Shown here: in pieces, positions 50,715-59,662 of the stretch
Numbering within the stretch: the stretch's first letter is position 1
How the letters are laid out: each line of letters starts with the position of its first letter
DNA from: Poriferisodalis sp965237655
GTDB lineage: Bacteria > Actinomycetota > Acidimicrobiia > Acidimicrobiales > Poriferisodalaceae
DNA: 64,000 nt
Assembly: GCF_965237655.1 (NCBI RefSeq)
Contig: NZ_CBDEGB010000002.1
Coordinates: forward strand, 2,046,001 to 2,110,000
Direction of reading: 5' to 3'
Made by a program: the position numbers and the translations under genes
Notes under the pieces: model-generated
What the model saw: only the letters and a program-made list of their open reading frames with translations
Databases searched by the model: none
What the model was told of the DNA's origin: nothing

Positions 50715-51626
50715 TCACGATGCCCCGTCCGTATTGACGGGGGTGACCGGGGTGTCTGATGGCTCGCGATCGACAATCACCGGCTCGGGGACATCGGGCT
50801 CGTAGAGCAGCACCTGCACCCATCGCAGCCGCGTCAGATCTGCGGCAGGGTGGACGGTGACCCGCTGCGCTCCCCGGACTGCGTCGGGCTCGACATCGGT
50901 GACCGTGCCCACAAGCAGCCCGGCGGGAAACGTGCTTCCCTCAAAACCGCTGGTCACCACGGTCTCGCCTGGGATGACGACCGTCTCAAGCTCGATGTAG
51001 CTCACCTCAAGGTCGCGACCCGGGCCTCGTCCCGAGGCCAATCCGTCGTCTCCGGATCGGACGATGCGCACGCCGGCGTCGAAGTTGGGATCTGTCAGCA
51101 GCTCTACCCGCGAACGAGTGGTGCTGGCCTGCACGACGCGCCCGACCAAACCGTCGCCGCTCTCGACCGGCATTCCCTCGCGTATGCCGTCCCGGCGTCC
51201 TTTCGCCAGCTCGATCGTGCGTTCGAAATTCGACACCGGTGCATCAATGACCCTCGCTGTGACCCGAGGGATTGCTCGGGCGGTGTCACGGGCGCCCACC
51301 AGAGCGAGCAGTTCCTGCCGGTCCCGTTCCAGCTCGCCGACGCGCAGCACCGATGCCTGCGCTTGTGCCAGCTCGCCGCGCAGCTCTGCGTTCTCGGCCT
51401 CTAAGTCGTCGAAGCTGACGACCCCGCGCCAAGCGTTGCGAAACGGCCCGACCACCCAGTCTCCGAAGGTTCGCACCGGTCCCAGCAGGTCCAGCGCTGC
51501 GCCGCGCGCGGTGTCCAGCACGCCGCCAGAGCCACGTGCGTCGAGCGTCAACAGTGCAATGGCGGTCACAACGAGCAGGGCCAAGCGGAGCCAGGTGCGT
51601 CTCCGAATGCCGGCGCGGCGGGCCAC
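50715..51626 (-). CDS. mreC: Rod-shape protein MreC
   Basis: A 303-residue bitopic protein. It has a membrane segment at residues 12-30 (RLALLVVTAIALLTLD), a coiled-coil stretch (FDDLEAENAELRGELAQAQASVLRVGELERDRQELLAL) and the beta-barrel domain with ERTIELAKGRRDGIREGMPVESGDGLVGRVV and VVIPGETVVTSGFEGSTFPAGLLVGTVTDV. It links the MreB filaments to the extracytoplasmic synthases. A Pro-rich tail ends the protein. It starts with GTG 11 nt after mreB and is followed by mreD. Confidence 0.94.
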   Translation of the reverse strand: MARRAGIRRRTWLRLALLVVTAIALLTLDARGSGGVLDTARGAALDLLGPVRTFGDWVVGPFRNAWRGVVSFDDLEAENAELRGELAQAQASVLRVGELERDRQELLALVGARDTARAIPRVTARVIDAPVSNFERTIELAKGRRDGIREGMPVESGDGLVGRVVQASTTRSRVELLTDPNFDAGVRIVRSGDDGLASGRGPGRDLEVSYIELETVVIPGETVVTSGFEGSTFPAGLLVGTVTDVEPDAVRGAQRVTVHPAADLTRLRWVQVLLYEPDVPEPVIVDREPSDTPVTPVNTDGAS

Positions 51627-51637
51627 GGCCGGGGGCG

Positions 51638-52696
51638 TCAGCGCCCCTCGGTGGACGAGTACAGCACTCCGTGGAGGACGTCGAATTCTTCGAGCGTCTG
51701 GCCGGAGCCACGCACGACGGCGAACAGCGGGTCCTCCGCGATGTGAACTGCAACGCCTGTTTCCGAGCGCAGTCGATCCGGCAGACCGCGCAGCATCGCT
51801 CCGCCGCCGGCAAGTGTGATGCCATAGTCCATGACGTCGGCTGCCAATTCCGGCGCGGTGTCATCGAGCGTCGCCTTCACCGAGTCGACGATTGCGCTGA
51901 CGGGTCCCGCAATTGCTTCGCGGATCTCGACGCTGTCGACGCTGACCGATTCGGGAAGCCCGCTCACCATGTCGCGGCCACGGACCTCGGCGTAGATCTC
52001 CTGCTGCAGCGGCCACGCAGAGCCCAGCGCTAGCTTGACTTCCTCTGCGGTGCGCTCGCCAACGATGAGGCCATGCTCCTTCTTGACGTGAGCAACGATG
52101 GACGCGTCGATCATGTTGCCGCCGACGCGGGCAGAACGAGCCGTCACGATGCCGCCGAGCGAGATCACGGCGACCTCAGTGGTGCCGCCGCCGATGTCGA
52201 CGATCATGCTCCCCTGCGCCGTCTGAACCGGCAGCCCAGCGCCGATCGCCGCTGCCATCGGCTCCTCGATAATGTACGCCCGGCGTGCACCTGCATACTC
52301 GGCGGCTTCCAGTACTGCGCGCTGCTCCACTCCGGTGATTCCCGACGGCACGCAGATCACCATGCGCGGCTTGGGCCAGCGCGTCTGGGTGACCTGGTTG
52401 ATGAAATGCCGGAGCATCTTCTCGCAAATGTCGAAGTCGGCAATCACGCCGTCCTTGAGGGGGCTGATTGCTGTGATGTTCCCCGGCGTGCGGCCGATCA
52501 TCCGCTTGGCCTCTTGGCCGACGGCCAGCGAATTGCCCGTCATCGAATCGACGGCCACCACCGAAGGCTCATTGAGCACGATGCCCCGGCCGCGCACGAA
52601 CACGGTCGTGTTCGCAGTACCGAGATCGACTGCGATGTCCCTGCCGCCGAACACGGGTCGGCGCCGACGGGGTCGGGACGACCCGTTCGTCGCCAT
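51638..52696 (-). CDS. mreB: Rod-shape-determining actin homologue MreB
   Basis: A 352-residue MreB. The ATP-binding motifs are DIAVDLGTANTTVFVRGRG (phosphate 1), MIVDIGGGTTEVAVISLGG (phosphate 2) and GYGITLAGGGAMLRGLPDRL-type sequence near the C terminus. It forms membrane-associated filaments that guide cell-wall synthesis. The ATG overlaps the ndk TGA by one base (TGATG). The mreB-mreC-mreD-mrdA-rodA order is complete, so this organism is expected to have a rod-elongation machinery. Confidence 0.96.
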   Translation of the reverse strand: MATNGSSRPRRRRPVFGGRDIAVDLGTANTTVFVRGRGIVLNEPSVVAVDSMTGNSLAVGQEAKRMIGRTPGNITAISPLKDGVIADFDICEKMLRHFINQVTQTRWPKPRMVICVPSGITGVEQRAVLEAAEYAGARRAYIIEEPMAAAIGAGLPVQTAQGSMIVDIGGGTTEVAVISLGGIVTARSARVGGNMIDASIVAHVKKEHGLIVGERTAEEVKLALGSAWPLQQEIYAEVRGRDMVSGLPESVSVDSVEIREAIAGPVSAIVDSVKATLDDTAPELAADVMDYGITLAGGGAMLRGLPDRLRSETGVAVHIAEDPLFAVVRGSGQTLEEFDVLHGVLYSSTEGR

Positions 52697-53142
52697 CAGC
52701 TGCCGACCTTGTTGTTCGACGAGACGACGGACGGAAAGAACAGGCCGATCTCTCGCTGGGCGGAGGCTTCGCTGTCGGAACCATGCACGAGGTTCTCGGT
52801 GAGCGACAGCCCGTAGTCGCCCCGGATGGTGCCGGGCGCGGCAGTGGCGGGATTGGTGGCACCCATCAGGGTGCGCACGACGGCGAAGACGTCGCCGCCT
52901 GCGTCGGCAGGGCTTTCCAGCACCATGACAACCGATGACGAGCGCGTGATGAAGTCCAGCAGTGGTTCGTAGAACGGCTTGCCAGCGTGTTCGGAGTAGT
53001 GCCGCTTGGCAGTATCGCGGTCGATTGTCCGGTGCTCCAAGGCCGCGATGGTGAGCCCCTTGCGCTCGAACCTGCCCAGGATCTCGCCGACGAGGCCGCG
53101 CTCGACAGCGTCAGGCTTGCAGATCACCAGCGTTTGCCGCAT
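52696..53142 (-). CDS. ndk: Nucleoside-diphosphate kinase
   Basis: A 148-residue NDK: RQTLVICKPDAVERGLVGEILGRFERKGL at the N terminus and LVHGSDSEASAQREIGLFFP with the catalytic His in the H-G-S-D motif. It swaps the terminal phosphate between nucleoside di- and triphosphates. The ATG at 53142 has a GGGAG site; an upstream extension is unlikely. The TGA overlaps the mreB start (TGATG). FolC lies 63 nt upstream. Confidence 0.96.
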   Translation of the reverse strand: MRQTLVICKPDAVERGLVGEILGRFERKGLTIAALEHRTIDRDTAKRHYSEHAGKPFYEPLLDFITRSSSVVMVLESPADAGGDVFAVVRTLMGATNPATAAPGTIRGDYGLSLTENLVHGSDSEASAQREIGLFFPSVVSSNNKVGS

Positions 53143-53205
53143 CGCTGTCTCCCTCAGCCTGCTGCCTCGCACCGACGCGTTGCGCGATGGGCTGCGCGCC
53201 AGAGA

Positions 53206-54630
53206 CTAATGCGGGTGACTCCCCAGCAGTCGCCGGGCTTCGGCAGCGATGTACAGCGAGCCGCTCACCACCACGATCCCATCGGGACCGGCCCGGTCGA
53301 GGGCGTGCTGCAGCGCATCGGTGACGCTCGCAGCCGCGATGATGTCGAGCGGCCGGTCACGGCCGGCCGCTGCGTTCTCTACAGCAGCGGAAACCTCGCT
53401 CGGCGGGATCGCACGCGGCCATGACGCCGCAGTTGCAACAACCGCATCGAATGGCTCGAGATCGAGCGCTTCGCAGAACTCGCCGGGATCGTGTGGTCTG
53501 TTGGCACCGATCACGAGCACATTCGAGCCGTCCGTGCCTGCCTGCGAAGCGACTTGCGGCTCTCCCGCCGGCGTCGAGCCCATGGACAACGTTTCCGCCA
53601 GCGTTTCTCGCAGCGCAGCGGCACCAGCGGGATTGTGGGCCCCGTCGATGACCACCGTCGGCTGACGATTCACGATCTCAAAGCGCGCCGGCAGCGTGAT
53701 GTCCCCGAGCGCGGCAGTGATCACATCGTCGTCGAGGCTCCGGCCGAAGAATGCCTCAACCGAGCTGATGGCCGTGGCGACGTTGATCGCCTGGTGAGCA
53801 CCGTGGAGTGGCACGAAGTGATCGGCGTGCTCCCCAAACGGTGTGCGGACAGTCACGAGCTGACCGCCGACGGCGGGTTGGCGGTCGGCGACATCCCAGT
53901 CGACGCCGCGGCGCCACAGCTCAGCGCCGATCCCTGCCGCCGTGACGGCCACAACCTCGACGAGCTCAGGGGCCGTCTCGCCGCAGACGGCGATCGCCCC
54001 TGCGGAGATGATCCCGGCCTTCTCCGAGGCAACGTTCGCCAATGTGGGCCCGATGATCTCGAGGTGGTCGGCGCCGACGTTGGTGATGACTGCCACTGCA
54101 GCGTCCACCACGTTGGTGGCATCCCAGCGGCCGCCCATGCCGACTTCGATCACGTTGACGTGCGCAGTGGAGGCGAACCAGTTGTACGCGGCGGCAGCCA
54201 TCACCTCGAAGTAGTTCGGCCGCTCGCCGCAGCGCTCGGTCACCATCGACTCGAAGACGGCGACCTCGCTGATCGCCGTTGCGAACGACTCGTCGTCGAG
54301 TGGCTCGTTGGCCACGGTGATCCTGTCGTTGACGCGCTCGATGTGGGGTGACGTGTAGCTGCCCGCGGCAAGCCCGCACGCCCCGAGCAGCGCAACTGAC
54401 AGCCGCGCCGTGCTGCCTTTGCCGTTCGTGCCGGTGATGTGGATGGCCGGCACGCTGTCCTGCGGGTCGCCCAAGACACCCATGAGTGTCCACATGCGAT
54501 CCAGCGTGGGTGCCGTTGCCTCGGGGCTGCCGAGCAGCCGTTCGAGGTCGATATGGGAATCCAGCCAGTCGAGTGCGGCCTCGTAGTCGCGCAGCGGCCC
54601 GGCTGCCGCTCCGATCGGCGCAGGGCTCAA
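53206..54630 (-). CDS. folC: Folylpolyglutamate/dihydrofolate synthase
   Basis: A 474-residue FolC. The P-loop is AIHITGTNGKGSTARLSVAL, followed by GSYTSPHIERVNDRI and FEVMAAAAYNWFASTAHVNVIEVGMGGRWDATNVV, with the C-terminal ligase domain VVIDGAHNPAGAAALRETLAE. It adds glutamate to folate, and in its bifunctional form also makes dihydrofolate. It starts with TTG inside the clpX stop (TTGA). Gene order clpX-folC-ndk is seen in several actinobacteria. Confidence 0.94.
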   Translation of the reverse strand: MSPAPIGAAAGPLRDYEAALDWLDSHIDLERLLGSPEATAPTLDRMWTLMGVLGDPQDSVPAIHITGTNGKGSTARLSVALLGACGLAAGSYTSPHIERVNDRITVANEPLDDESFATAISEVAVFESMVTERCGERPNYFEVMAAAAYNWFASTAHVNVIEVGMGGRWDATNVVDAAVAVITNVGADHLEIIGPTLANVASEKAGIISAGAIAVCGETAPELVEVVAVTAAGIGAELWRRGVDWDVADRQPAVGGQLVTVRTPFGEHADHFVPLHGAHQAINVATAISSVEAFFGRSLDDDVITAALGDITLPARFEIVNRQPTVVIDGAHNPAGAAALRETLAETLSMGSTPAGEPQVASQAGTDGSNVLVIGANRPHDPGEFCEALDLEPFDAVVATAASWPRAIPPSEVSAAVENAAAGRDRPLDIIAAASVTDALQHALDRAGPDGIVVVSGSLYIAAEARRLLGSHPH

Positions 54631-55892
54631 GATGCGCGGCGTGTGACGGTCGAACGGGGCACCAGCGTGGGATTCACCTTGTCGAGCACCACGCTCCGGT
54701 CGACGATGCAGCGGGCCACGTCATCGCGGCTCGGCAAGTCGTACATCAGCCCCAGCAGAACTTCCTCGAGGATCGCCCGGAGCCCGCGCGCGCCCGTGTT
54801 GCGGAGCATCGCCTGATCCACGATGGCTTCGAGAGCATCCTCAGTGAATTCGAGTTCGACGTCGTCAAGCTCGAACATCCGGCGGTACTGGCGCACCAGC
54901 GAATTCTTCGGCTCGGTGAGGATCCGGCGCAATGCGTCGGGACCCAGCGCGTCGACGACGCCGACGACGGGGAGCCGGCCGATAAATTCGGGAATCAGGC
55001 CGAAGTGGCGCAGATCTTCGGGCAGCACATCGGGCAGCACGTCGAGCGCTGAGCTGCCGGCAGCGTTGCGCAGCGTCGCTCCGAATCCGATGCCCCGCTC
55101 CCCCACACGGTCAGCAATGATGCGCTCGAGGCCGTCGAACGCGCCCCCGCAGATGAACAGCACGTTGCTGGTGTCGATCTGCAAGAACTCCTGGTGAGGG
55201 TGCTTGCGGCCGCCCTGCGGGGGCACCGAGGCCACGGTGCCCTCGACAATCTTCAGCAAGGCCTGCTGGACGCCCTCGCCTGAGACGTCGCGGGTGATCG
55301 AGGCGTTCTCGGCTTTGCGGGCGATCTTGTCGATCTCGTCGATGTAGACGATGCCGGTCTCGGCGCGCTTCACGTCGAAGTCGGCCGATTGGAGCAGCTT
55401 GAGCAGGATGTTCTCGACGTCTTCTCCCACGTAGCCGGCCTCGGTCAGCGCCGTGGCATCAGCAATGGCGAACGGCACATTGAGCATGCGCGCCAAGGTC
55501 TGCGCCATCATCGTCTTGCCGCAGCCCGTGGGGCCAATCAGCAGGATGTTCGACTTGGCAATCTCGACATCCTCACCAGCACCAGGTCCGGATGGCTCAA
55601 GACGCATCCGCTTGTAGTGGTTGTAGACGGCCACCGACAGGATCGTCTTGGTCTTGTCCTGGTCGATGATGTAGTCGTCGAGGAAGGCAAAGATCTCGCG
55701 TGGCTTGGGGACTGACTCGAATGGCGTCTCGGTCGATGTCTCGACTTCGTCGTCGATGATCTCGTTGCACAGGTCGATGCACTCGTCGCAGATGTAGACA
55801 CCTGGGCCCGCGATGAGTTTACGCACCTGTTTCTGGGATTTGCCGCAGAACGAGCACTTGAGCAGCTCGCTGCCCTCGCCGAACTTCGCCAC
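54627..55892 (-). CDS. clpX: ATP-dependent Clp protease ATP-binding subunit ClpX
   Basis: 421 residues. The zinc-binding domain is LLKCSFCGKSQKQVRKLIAGPGVYICDECIDLC (two C-x-x-C pairs). Walker A is IGPTGCGKTMMAQTLA, Walker B is GIVYIDEIDKIARK, and RDVSGEGVQQALLKIVEGTVASVPPQGGRKHPHQEF and the IGFGATL pore region follow. It unfolds proteins for ClpP. GTG 55892 is chosen for the GGAGG 6 nt upstream; the longer reading has no family similarity. It is divergent from tig and is the head of the long minus-strand gene block. Confidence 0.96.
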   Translation of the reverse strand: MAKFGEGSELLKCSFCGKSQKQVRKLIAGPGVYICDECIDLCNEIIDDEVETSTETPFESVPKPREIFAFLDDYIIDQDKTKTILSVAVYNHYKRMRLEPSGPGAGEDVEIAKSNILLIGPTGCGKTMMAQTLARMLNVPFAIADATALTEAGYVGEDVENILLKLLQSADFDVKRAETGIVYIDEIDKIARKAENASITRDVSGEGVQQALLKIVEGTVASVPPQGGRKHPHQEFLQIDTSNVLFICGGAFDGLERIIADRVGERGIGFGATLRNAAGSSALDVLPDVLPEDLRHFGLIPEFIGRLPVVGVVDALGPDALRRILTEPKNSLVRQYRRMFELDDVELEFTEDALEAIVDQAMLRNTGARGLRAILEEVLLGLMYDLPSRDDVARCIVDRSVVLDKVNPTLVPRSTVTRRAS

Positions 55893-55998
55893 GCTGCACC
55901 TCCCTCCTGCTGAGACTTGGTCGTCGGTAGACGTACAAGGCTCGCACACGGTCCGTCCGCACGCGACCTCACAGTTGCTCGCCAAGGATGGCACAGCG

Positions 55999-56014
55999 CG
56001 CACTGAACAGTGCG
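55999..56014. promoter_or_regulatory. Perfect palindrome in the clpX/tig divergent region
   Basis: CGCACTGAACAGTGCG is two 7-bp arms around AA, at the centre of the 191-nt gap between clpX and tig. It fits an operator for shared control of the two folding/proteolysis units. It does not match the ClgR box or the HspR (HAIR) inverted repeat as I recall them. Confidence 0.45.
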
Positions 56015-56068
56015 ATCTGTTTCATCCCGGCCGCTCGGTATCCACGGGGAGCGGTCGAGACGCACCGG

Positions 56069-56074
56069 TAGGCT
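56069..56074 (+). promoter_or_regulatory. -10 element of a near-leaderless promoter (tig)
   Basis: TAGGCT ends 9 nt before the GTG at 56084, with no Shine-Dalgarno between them. Confidence 0.45.
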
Positions 56075-56083
56075 CTGCGCTTC

Positions 56084-57589
56084 GTGAAGACGACGCTGAC
56101 GCCGCTGGATTCAGCGGATTTCATCGGGCGCGCGCCGATTCCTGAACCTGATCCTCCGGTCGAGGACGAGACGCCGGTTGACCCCGACACCGACGACTCC
56201 AGCGACGGCGAGACTGCGACAGAACGAATTGTCGGTCCCCGCGTCAAGCTGACCGTCGAGGTCGACGCCGAGACGTTCGACGCCGACATCGAGGCTGCGT
56301 TCCGCAAGCTGGCCCGTGAGGTGCGCATTCCCGGATTCCGACCCGGCCGCGCACCGCGACGGGTGCTGGAATCGCACTTCGGATCCGAGGTTGGGCGCGC
56401 ACAAGCGCTCGAAGAAGCGGTGCCCCGCTACTACGCCCAGGCGGTGCGTGACAACCACGTCGACGTGGTGAACCAGCCTGAACTGGAGCTCACTCTCGAT
56501 GGAAGCGAAGGGCCGGTGGCGTTCGAGGCGACGGTCGAGATCCGACCGGTGGTGTCGATCTCGGGCTACAAGAGCCTGCAGGTCGAGATTCCCAGTCCCG
56601 AGCCGCCCGAGGAGGAGATTGACGCCCGCATCGACGAGACGCGCCGCCAGTTTGCCGATATCGCCGAGGTGGACCGCACCGCGGAAATTGGCGACCGTGT
56701 CACGATCGACATCGAAGGGTCCGTGGACGGCGAGGCGCTGCCCGGACTCTCAGCCCAGGACTACCTCTATGAGGTCGGCAGCGGCGGCATCGTGCCTGAG
56801 GTCGACGAGCAGCTCATCGGCTGCGAAGCCGGAGCCGAGTTGTCGTTCAGCGCGCCACATCCGGTGCAGCCCGAGATGGAGATCGACTTCGAGATCAACG
56901 TCAACACGGTGTCGGAGTTGGTCCTGCCTGAATTCACCGACGACTGGGTCGACGAGAACACCGAGCACGGCTGCATCGCGGACCTTCGCGAGGCCACGGC
57001 GCGGCAACTGAGCTTCGGCCGCATCATGCAAGCCAATATGGCTCTGCGCGACGAAATACAGAAGCACATCGCCGGCCTTGTCGATGGACCGGTTCCCGAT
57101 GCCATGGTGAGCGGGGCAATTGCGGATCGCATGTCAGAGCTGGGCAGCGGGCTGCAGCAGCGAAACATGACGATCGAGGACTGGTTGGAGGAAACGGGCC
57201 AGGAGCCTGCGTCGTTCATCGGGGAATTGCGAGACGATGCCGAGCGTGGCGTGCGTTTGGATCTGGCTCTACGTGCCCTGGCCACGGCTGAAGGCCTGCA
57301 AGCCGACGACGATGACATCGACGCAGAGTTGGAACGGACGGCAGCCAACGATGGCCGCAGCCCGGCCCAGCTGCGCGACGTCATGGCAGATGCCGATGGA
57401 CTCGCTCACCTCACATCAGCGATTTGCAAGGGCAAGGCGCTTCAATGGGTCATCGAAGCCGCCACACTCATCGGACCGGACGGCGACACCATCGACCGCT
57501 CAGCGCTCGAATTCCCGTCGCCCGATGACTCGCAGAGCGTTGACGACACCGAAGACGCAATCGACAAAGACGACAAGGACACACCGTGA
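56084..57589 (+). CDS. tig: Trigger factor with an acidic N-terminal insertion
   Basis: 501 residues. The ribosome-binding tail is present (FRKLAREVRIPGFRPGRAPRRVLESHFG), followed by the FKBP-type PPIase domain (EIGDRVTIDIEGSVDG with YEVGSGGIVPEVDEQLIGCEAGAE) and the C-terminal chaperone domain. Between MKTTLTPLD and the normal start RVKLTVEVDAETFDADIEAAF there are about 40 acidic, Pro-rich residues (PEPDPPVEDETPVDPDTDDSS) not usual in the family. The C-terminal tail is also acidic. It helps nascent chains fold. It starts with GTG, and its stop overlaps the clpP start (GTGA). Confidence 0.93.
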   Translation: MKTTLTPLDSADFIGRAPIPEPDPPVEDETPVDPDTDDSSDGETATERIVGPRVKLTVEVDAETFDADIEAAFRKLAREVRIPGFRPGRAPRRVLESHFGSEVGRAQALEEAVPRYYAQAVRDNHVDVVNQPELELTLDGSEGPVAFEATVEIRPVVSISGYKSLQVEIPSPEPPEEEIDARIDETRRQFADIAEVDRTAEIGDRVTIDIEGSVDGEALPGLSAQDYLYEVGSGGIVPEVDEQLIGCEAGAELSFSAPHPVQPEMEIDFEINVNTVSELVLPEFTDDWVDENTEHGCIADLREATARQLSFGRIMQANMALRDEIQKHIAGLVDGPVPDAMVSGAIADRMSELGSGLQQRNMTIEDWLEETGQEPASFIGELRDDAERGVRLDLALRALATAEGLQADDDDIDAELERTAANDGRSPAQLRDVMADADGLAHLTSAICKGKALQWVIEAATLIGPDGDTIDRSALEFPSPDDSQSVDDTEDAIDKDDKDTP

Positions 57590-58266
57590 CGACCGAGTTC
57601 TCCGCACACGCGGATCAATCTGATATCAGCGCCGGACGGCACAGTGCCCGCAATTACCTCGTGCCCACCGTCGTGGAACAGACCAATCGGGGTGAGCGGG
57701 CGTACGACCTGTACTCCCGGCTGTTGAAGGAGAACATCATCTTCTTGGGCACGCCGATCGACGATGTCATCGCCAATCTGGTGTGCGCGCAGCTGATCCA
57801 CCTGGAGTCGGAAAATCCCGACAAAGACATCAACATCTACATCAACTCGCCCGGTGGGGACCTCAGCTCGCTGTTCGCCATTTACGACACGAGCCAGTAC
57901 ATCCGCAACGACATCACCACCATCTGCCTCGGGCAGGCGGCGTCTGCCGCTGCGGTGCTGCTGGCTGCGGGCACGCCGGGCAAGCGCATGGCGCTGCCCA
58001 ATGCACGGGTGCTCCTGCACCAGCCCTACGGGCAGGCGATGGGTCAAGCCACCGACATCGAGTTGGCGGCGCGCGAGATTGAACGGATGCGTGAACGGCT
58101 TGAGCGGATCATTGCGCACCACACCGGCCAGGAGTTCGAGCGCATTCACACCGATACCGACCGCGACTTCATCATGGATGCCGAAGCCGCCAAGGAGTAC
58201 GGGATCATCGACGAGGTGATCGCGAACCGCCAGGTGCTCGAGGACGGCCCGATCCGCGCTGCCTAG
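57586..58266 (+). CDS. clpP: ATP-dependent Clp protease proteolytic subunit
   Basis: 226 residues. IYINSPGGDLSSLFAIYDT is the oxyanion region, ICLGQAASAAAVLLAAG has the catalytic Ser (about residue 119), ARVLLHQPYGQAMGQATDIELAA the His (about 144) and the Asp lies in HTDTDRDFIM. It degrades substrates unfolded by ClpX or ClpC. Only one clpP follows tig here, whereas many actinobacteria have two adjacent clpP genes; a second may lie elsewhere. It is coupled to tig by GTGA. The gene ends just before a degenerate tRNA-Gly copy. Confidence 0.95.
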   Translation: MTTEFSAHADQSDISAGRHSARNYLVPTVVEQTNRGERAYDLYSRLLKENIIFLGTPIDDVIANLVCAQLIHLESENPDKDINIYINSPGGDLSSLFAIYDTSQYIRNDITTICLGQAASAAAVLLAAGTPGKRMALPNARVLLHQPYGQAMGQATDIELAAREIERMRERLERIIAHHTGQEFERIHTDTDRDFIMDAEAAKEYGIIDEVIANRQVLEDGPIRAA

Positions 58267-58267
58267 A

Positions 58268-58351
58268 GCGAACGGACGACGGGAATCACTGAGTCCCCCG
58301 CAGCACACCATGTGCTGCCAGCATCATCAGCTTGGAAGGCTGAGGTTCTGG
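58268..58351 (-). pseudogene. Decayed partial copy of tRNA-Gly
   Basis: Two segments match the intact tRNA just downstream on the plus-strand map. 58268-58287 matches 58351-58370 with one mismatch (T-arm and 3' flank), and 58321-58351 is an exact 31-nt copy of 58377-58407 (anticodon and D-arm). Between them 33 nt of other sequence, including a hairpin, replaces part of the T-arm, and the 5' acceptor part is missing. It cannot fold as a tRNA. Confidence 0.9.
58300..58318. other. Hairpin inside the tRNA remnant
   Basis: An 8-bp perfect inverted repeat (58300-58307 with 58311-58318) with a CCA loop, starting 34 nt after the clpP stop. It may end clpP transcripts, but no T-run follows. Confidence 0.5.
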
Positions 58352-58353
58352 CG

Positions 58354-58425
<72 letters not shown>

Positions 58426-58460
58426 GGAGGCGGTCAGGGTAGCGGCGCGACGTTGGCGGC

Positions 58461-59618
58461 CTAGTTCGGCCCGGCAGCAGCCTTGGAGCCAGGCGGCAGA
58501 TTGAAGGGCAGTTGCGTCGTCATGGCTGAGCGGTCGATGCCGTCGAGATTGACCCGCAGCGCCGTGTCCGGCTCGAACCAGGGCGGATCGAGCAGCGCGA
58601 GGCCGATGTTGGTGTCGAACCTCGGCGAGCGAGCAAGCGCTCGCAGCGTGCCCACTGGGTGACCGTCGGGGCACTGCACGGTGCGCGGCGACCGCATTGG
58701 CGACGGCGGGTCGCCATCGACGACGAGACCGACGAGGCGTCGCTGGGTGCCCGAAGCCCGCCGAGCCACCAACGCGGCTTTGCCGATGAAGTCGTGACCC
58801 GCTTGATGGTCACCATCGTCTTCCGGGCTGACGAACCGGCTGATTCCGGCCTCGTCGGGATCTGTCTCGGGATCGGTGTCGCCACCGAAGGACAGCAGGA
58901 AGCTCTCGATGCGCTCGGCGTTGTTCGGCGCGCCCACTGCAAGCCCGAAAGGTCGACCCGCTTCCCACAGCAGGTCCCAGAGCTCTTCTCCCCGGGAGCC
59001 GTCCATCAAGAAGAGCTCGAAGCCGTCTTGGCCGGACCATCCGGAGCGGCACACGATCATGGGGATGCCGTCGTGCTCGTGGCGGACGAAACGGAAGAAG
59101 CGCACGTCGCGCACCCAGTCCCCCAACGCCGCCGCCACGACATCGGCGGCGCGGGGGCCTTGGATCGCAAGCGGCCAGACGTCCGGCTCGGTCACGTCGA
59201 CGTCGAATCCGCCTTCGCCCGCCACCGCTCGTGCCCACAGCAGCACGTCGCTATCGGCAATCGAGAGCCAGAACGTCGTCTCATCGATTCGCAGCGCCAT
59301 CGGGTCGTTGACAAGGCGACCCTCGTGGTCGCACATCGGCGCATAGCTGGCCGCACCGACCTCGAGGTCCCGCAAGTCTCGGGCGCAGAGATACGTGACC
59401 AATCGGTGCGCATCCGGTCCGGCGATCTGCACTTGGCGCTCACAGCCGACGTCCCAGATCGCCGCGGCTGTGGTCAGTGCCCGGTAGTCCGCAGCAGGAT
59501 CATCGGTGCTGATAGGCAGCACCGTGTGGTTGTAGACCATCGCCTTGGTCATGCCTGCTGCTACCGCGCGGTCAGTGAACGGCGTGATCTTGGTCCGGGG
59601 ACCGATAATCAGCTCCAC
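58461..59618 (-). CDS. Aminomethyltransferase-fold protein, DmdA-like
   Basis: A 385-residue GcvT-fold protein. Several segments resemble dimethylsulfoniopropionate demethylase DmdA more than glycine-cleavage T protein: YNHTVLPIS, WDVGCERQVQIAGPDAHRLVTYLCARDL, RLVNDPMALRIDETTFWLSIADSDVLLWAR, TEPDVWPLAIQGPRA, CRSGWSGQDGFELFLMDGS and GAPNNAERIESFLLSFG. DmdA moves a methyl group from DMSP to tetrahydrofolate. No other DMSP gene (DmdB-D, DddP, transporter) is in the window, so a different methylated substrate is possible. The GTG at 59618 has GGAG 6 nt upstream. The neighbours are dehydrogenases of unknown substrate. Confidence 0.7.
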   Translation of the reverse strand: MELIIGPRTKITPFTDRAVAAGMTKAMVYNHTVLPISTDDPAADYRALTTAAAIWDVGCERQVQIAGPDAHRLVTYLCARDLRDLEVGAASYAPMCDHEGRLVNDPMALRIDETTFWLSIADSDVLLWARAVAGEGGFDVDVTEPDVWPLAIQGPRAADVVAAALGDWVRDVRFFRFVRHEHDGIPMIVCRSGWSGQDGFELFLMDGSRGEELWDLLWEAGRPFGLAVGAPNNAERIESFLLSFGGDTDPETDPDEAGISRFVSPEDDGDHQAGHDFIGKAALVARRASGTQRRLVGLVVDGDPPSPMRSPRTVQCPDGHPVGTLRALARSPRFDTNIGLALLDPPWFEPDTALRVNLDGIDRSAMTTQLPFNLPPGSKAAAGPN

Positions 59619-59662
59619 CCCGAGCTCCAGCCCTGCGAGGCGAACTAGCGACCGGTGCGCAG

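Noticed and set aside
58461..59618. Glycine-cleavage T protein (GcvT)
   Set aside because: No gcvH or gcvP is near, and the blocks visible resemble DmdA; kept as DmdA-like with moderate confidence.
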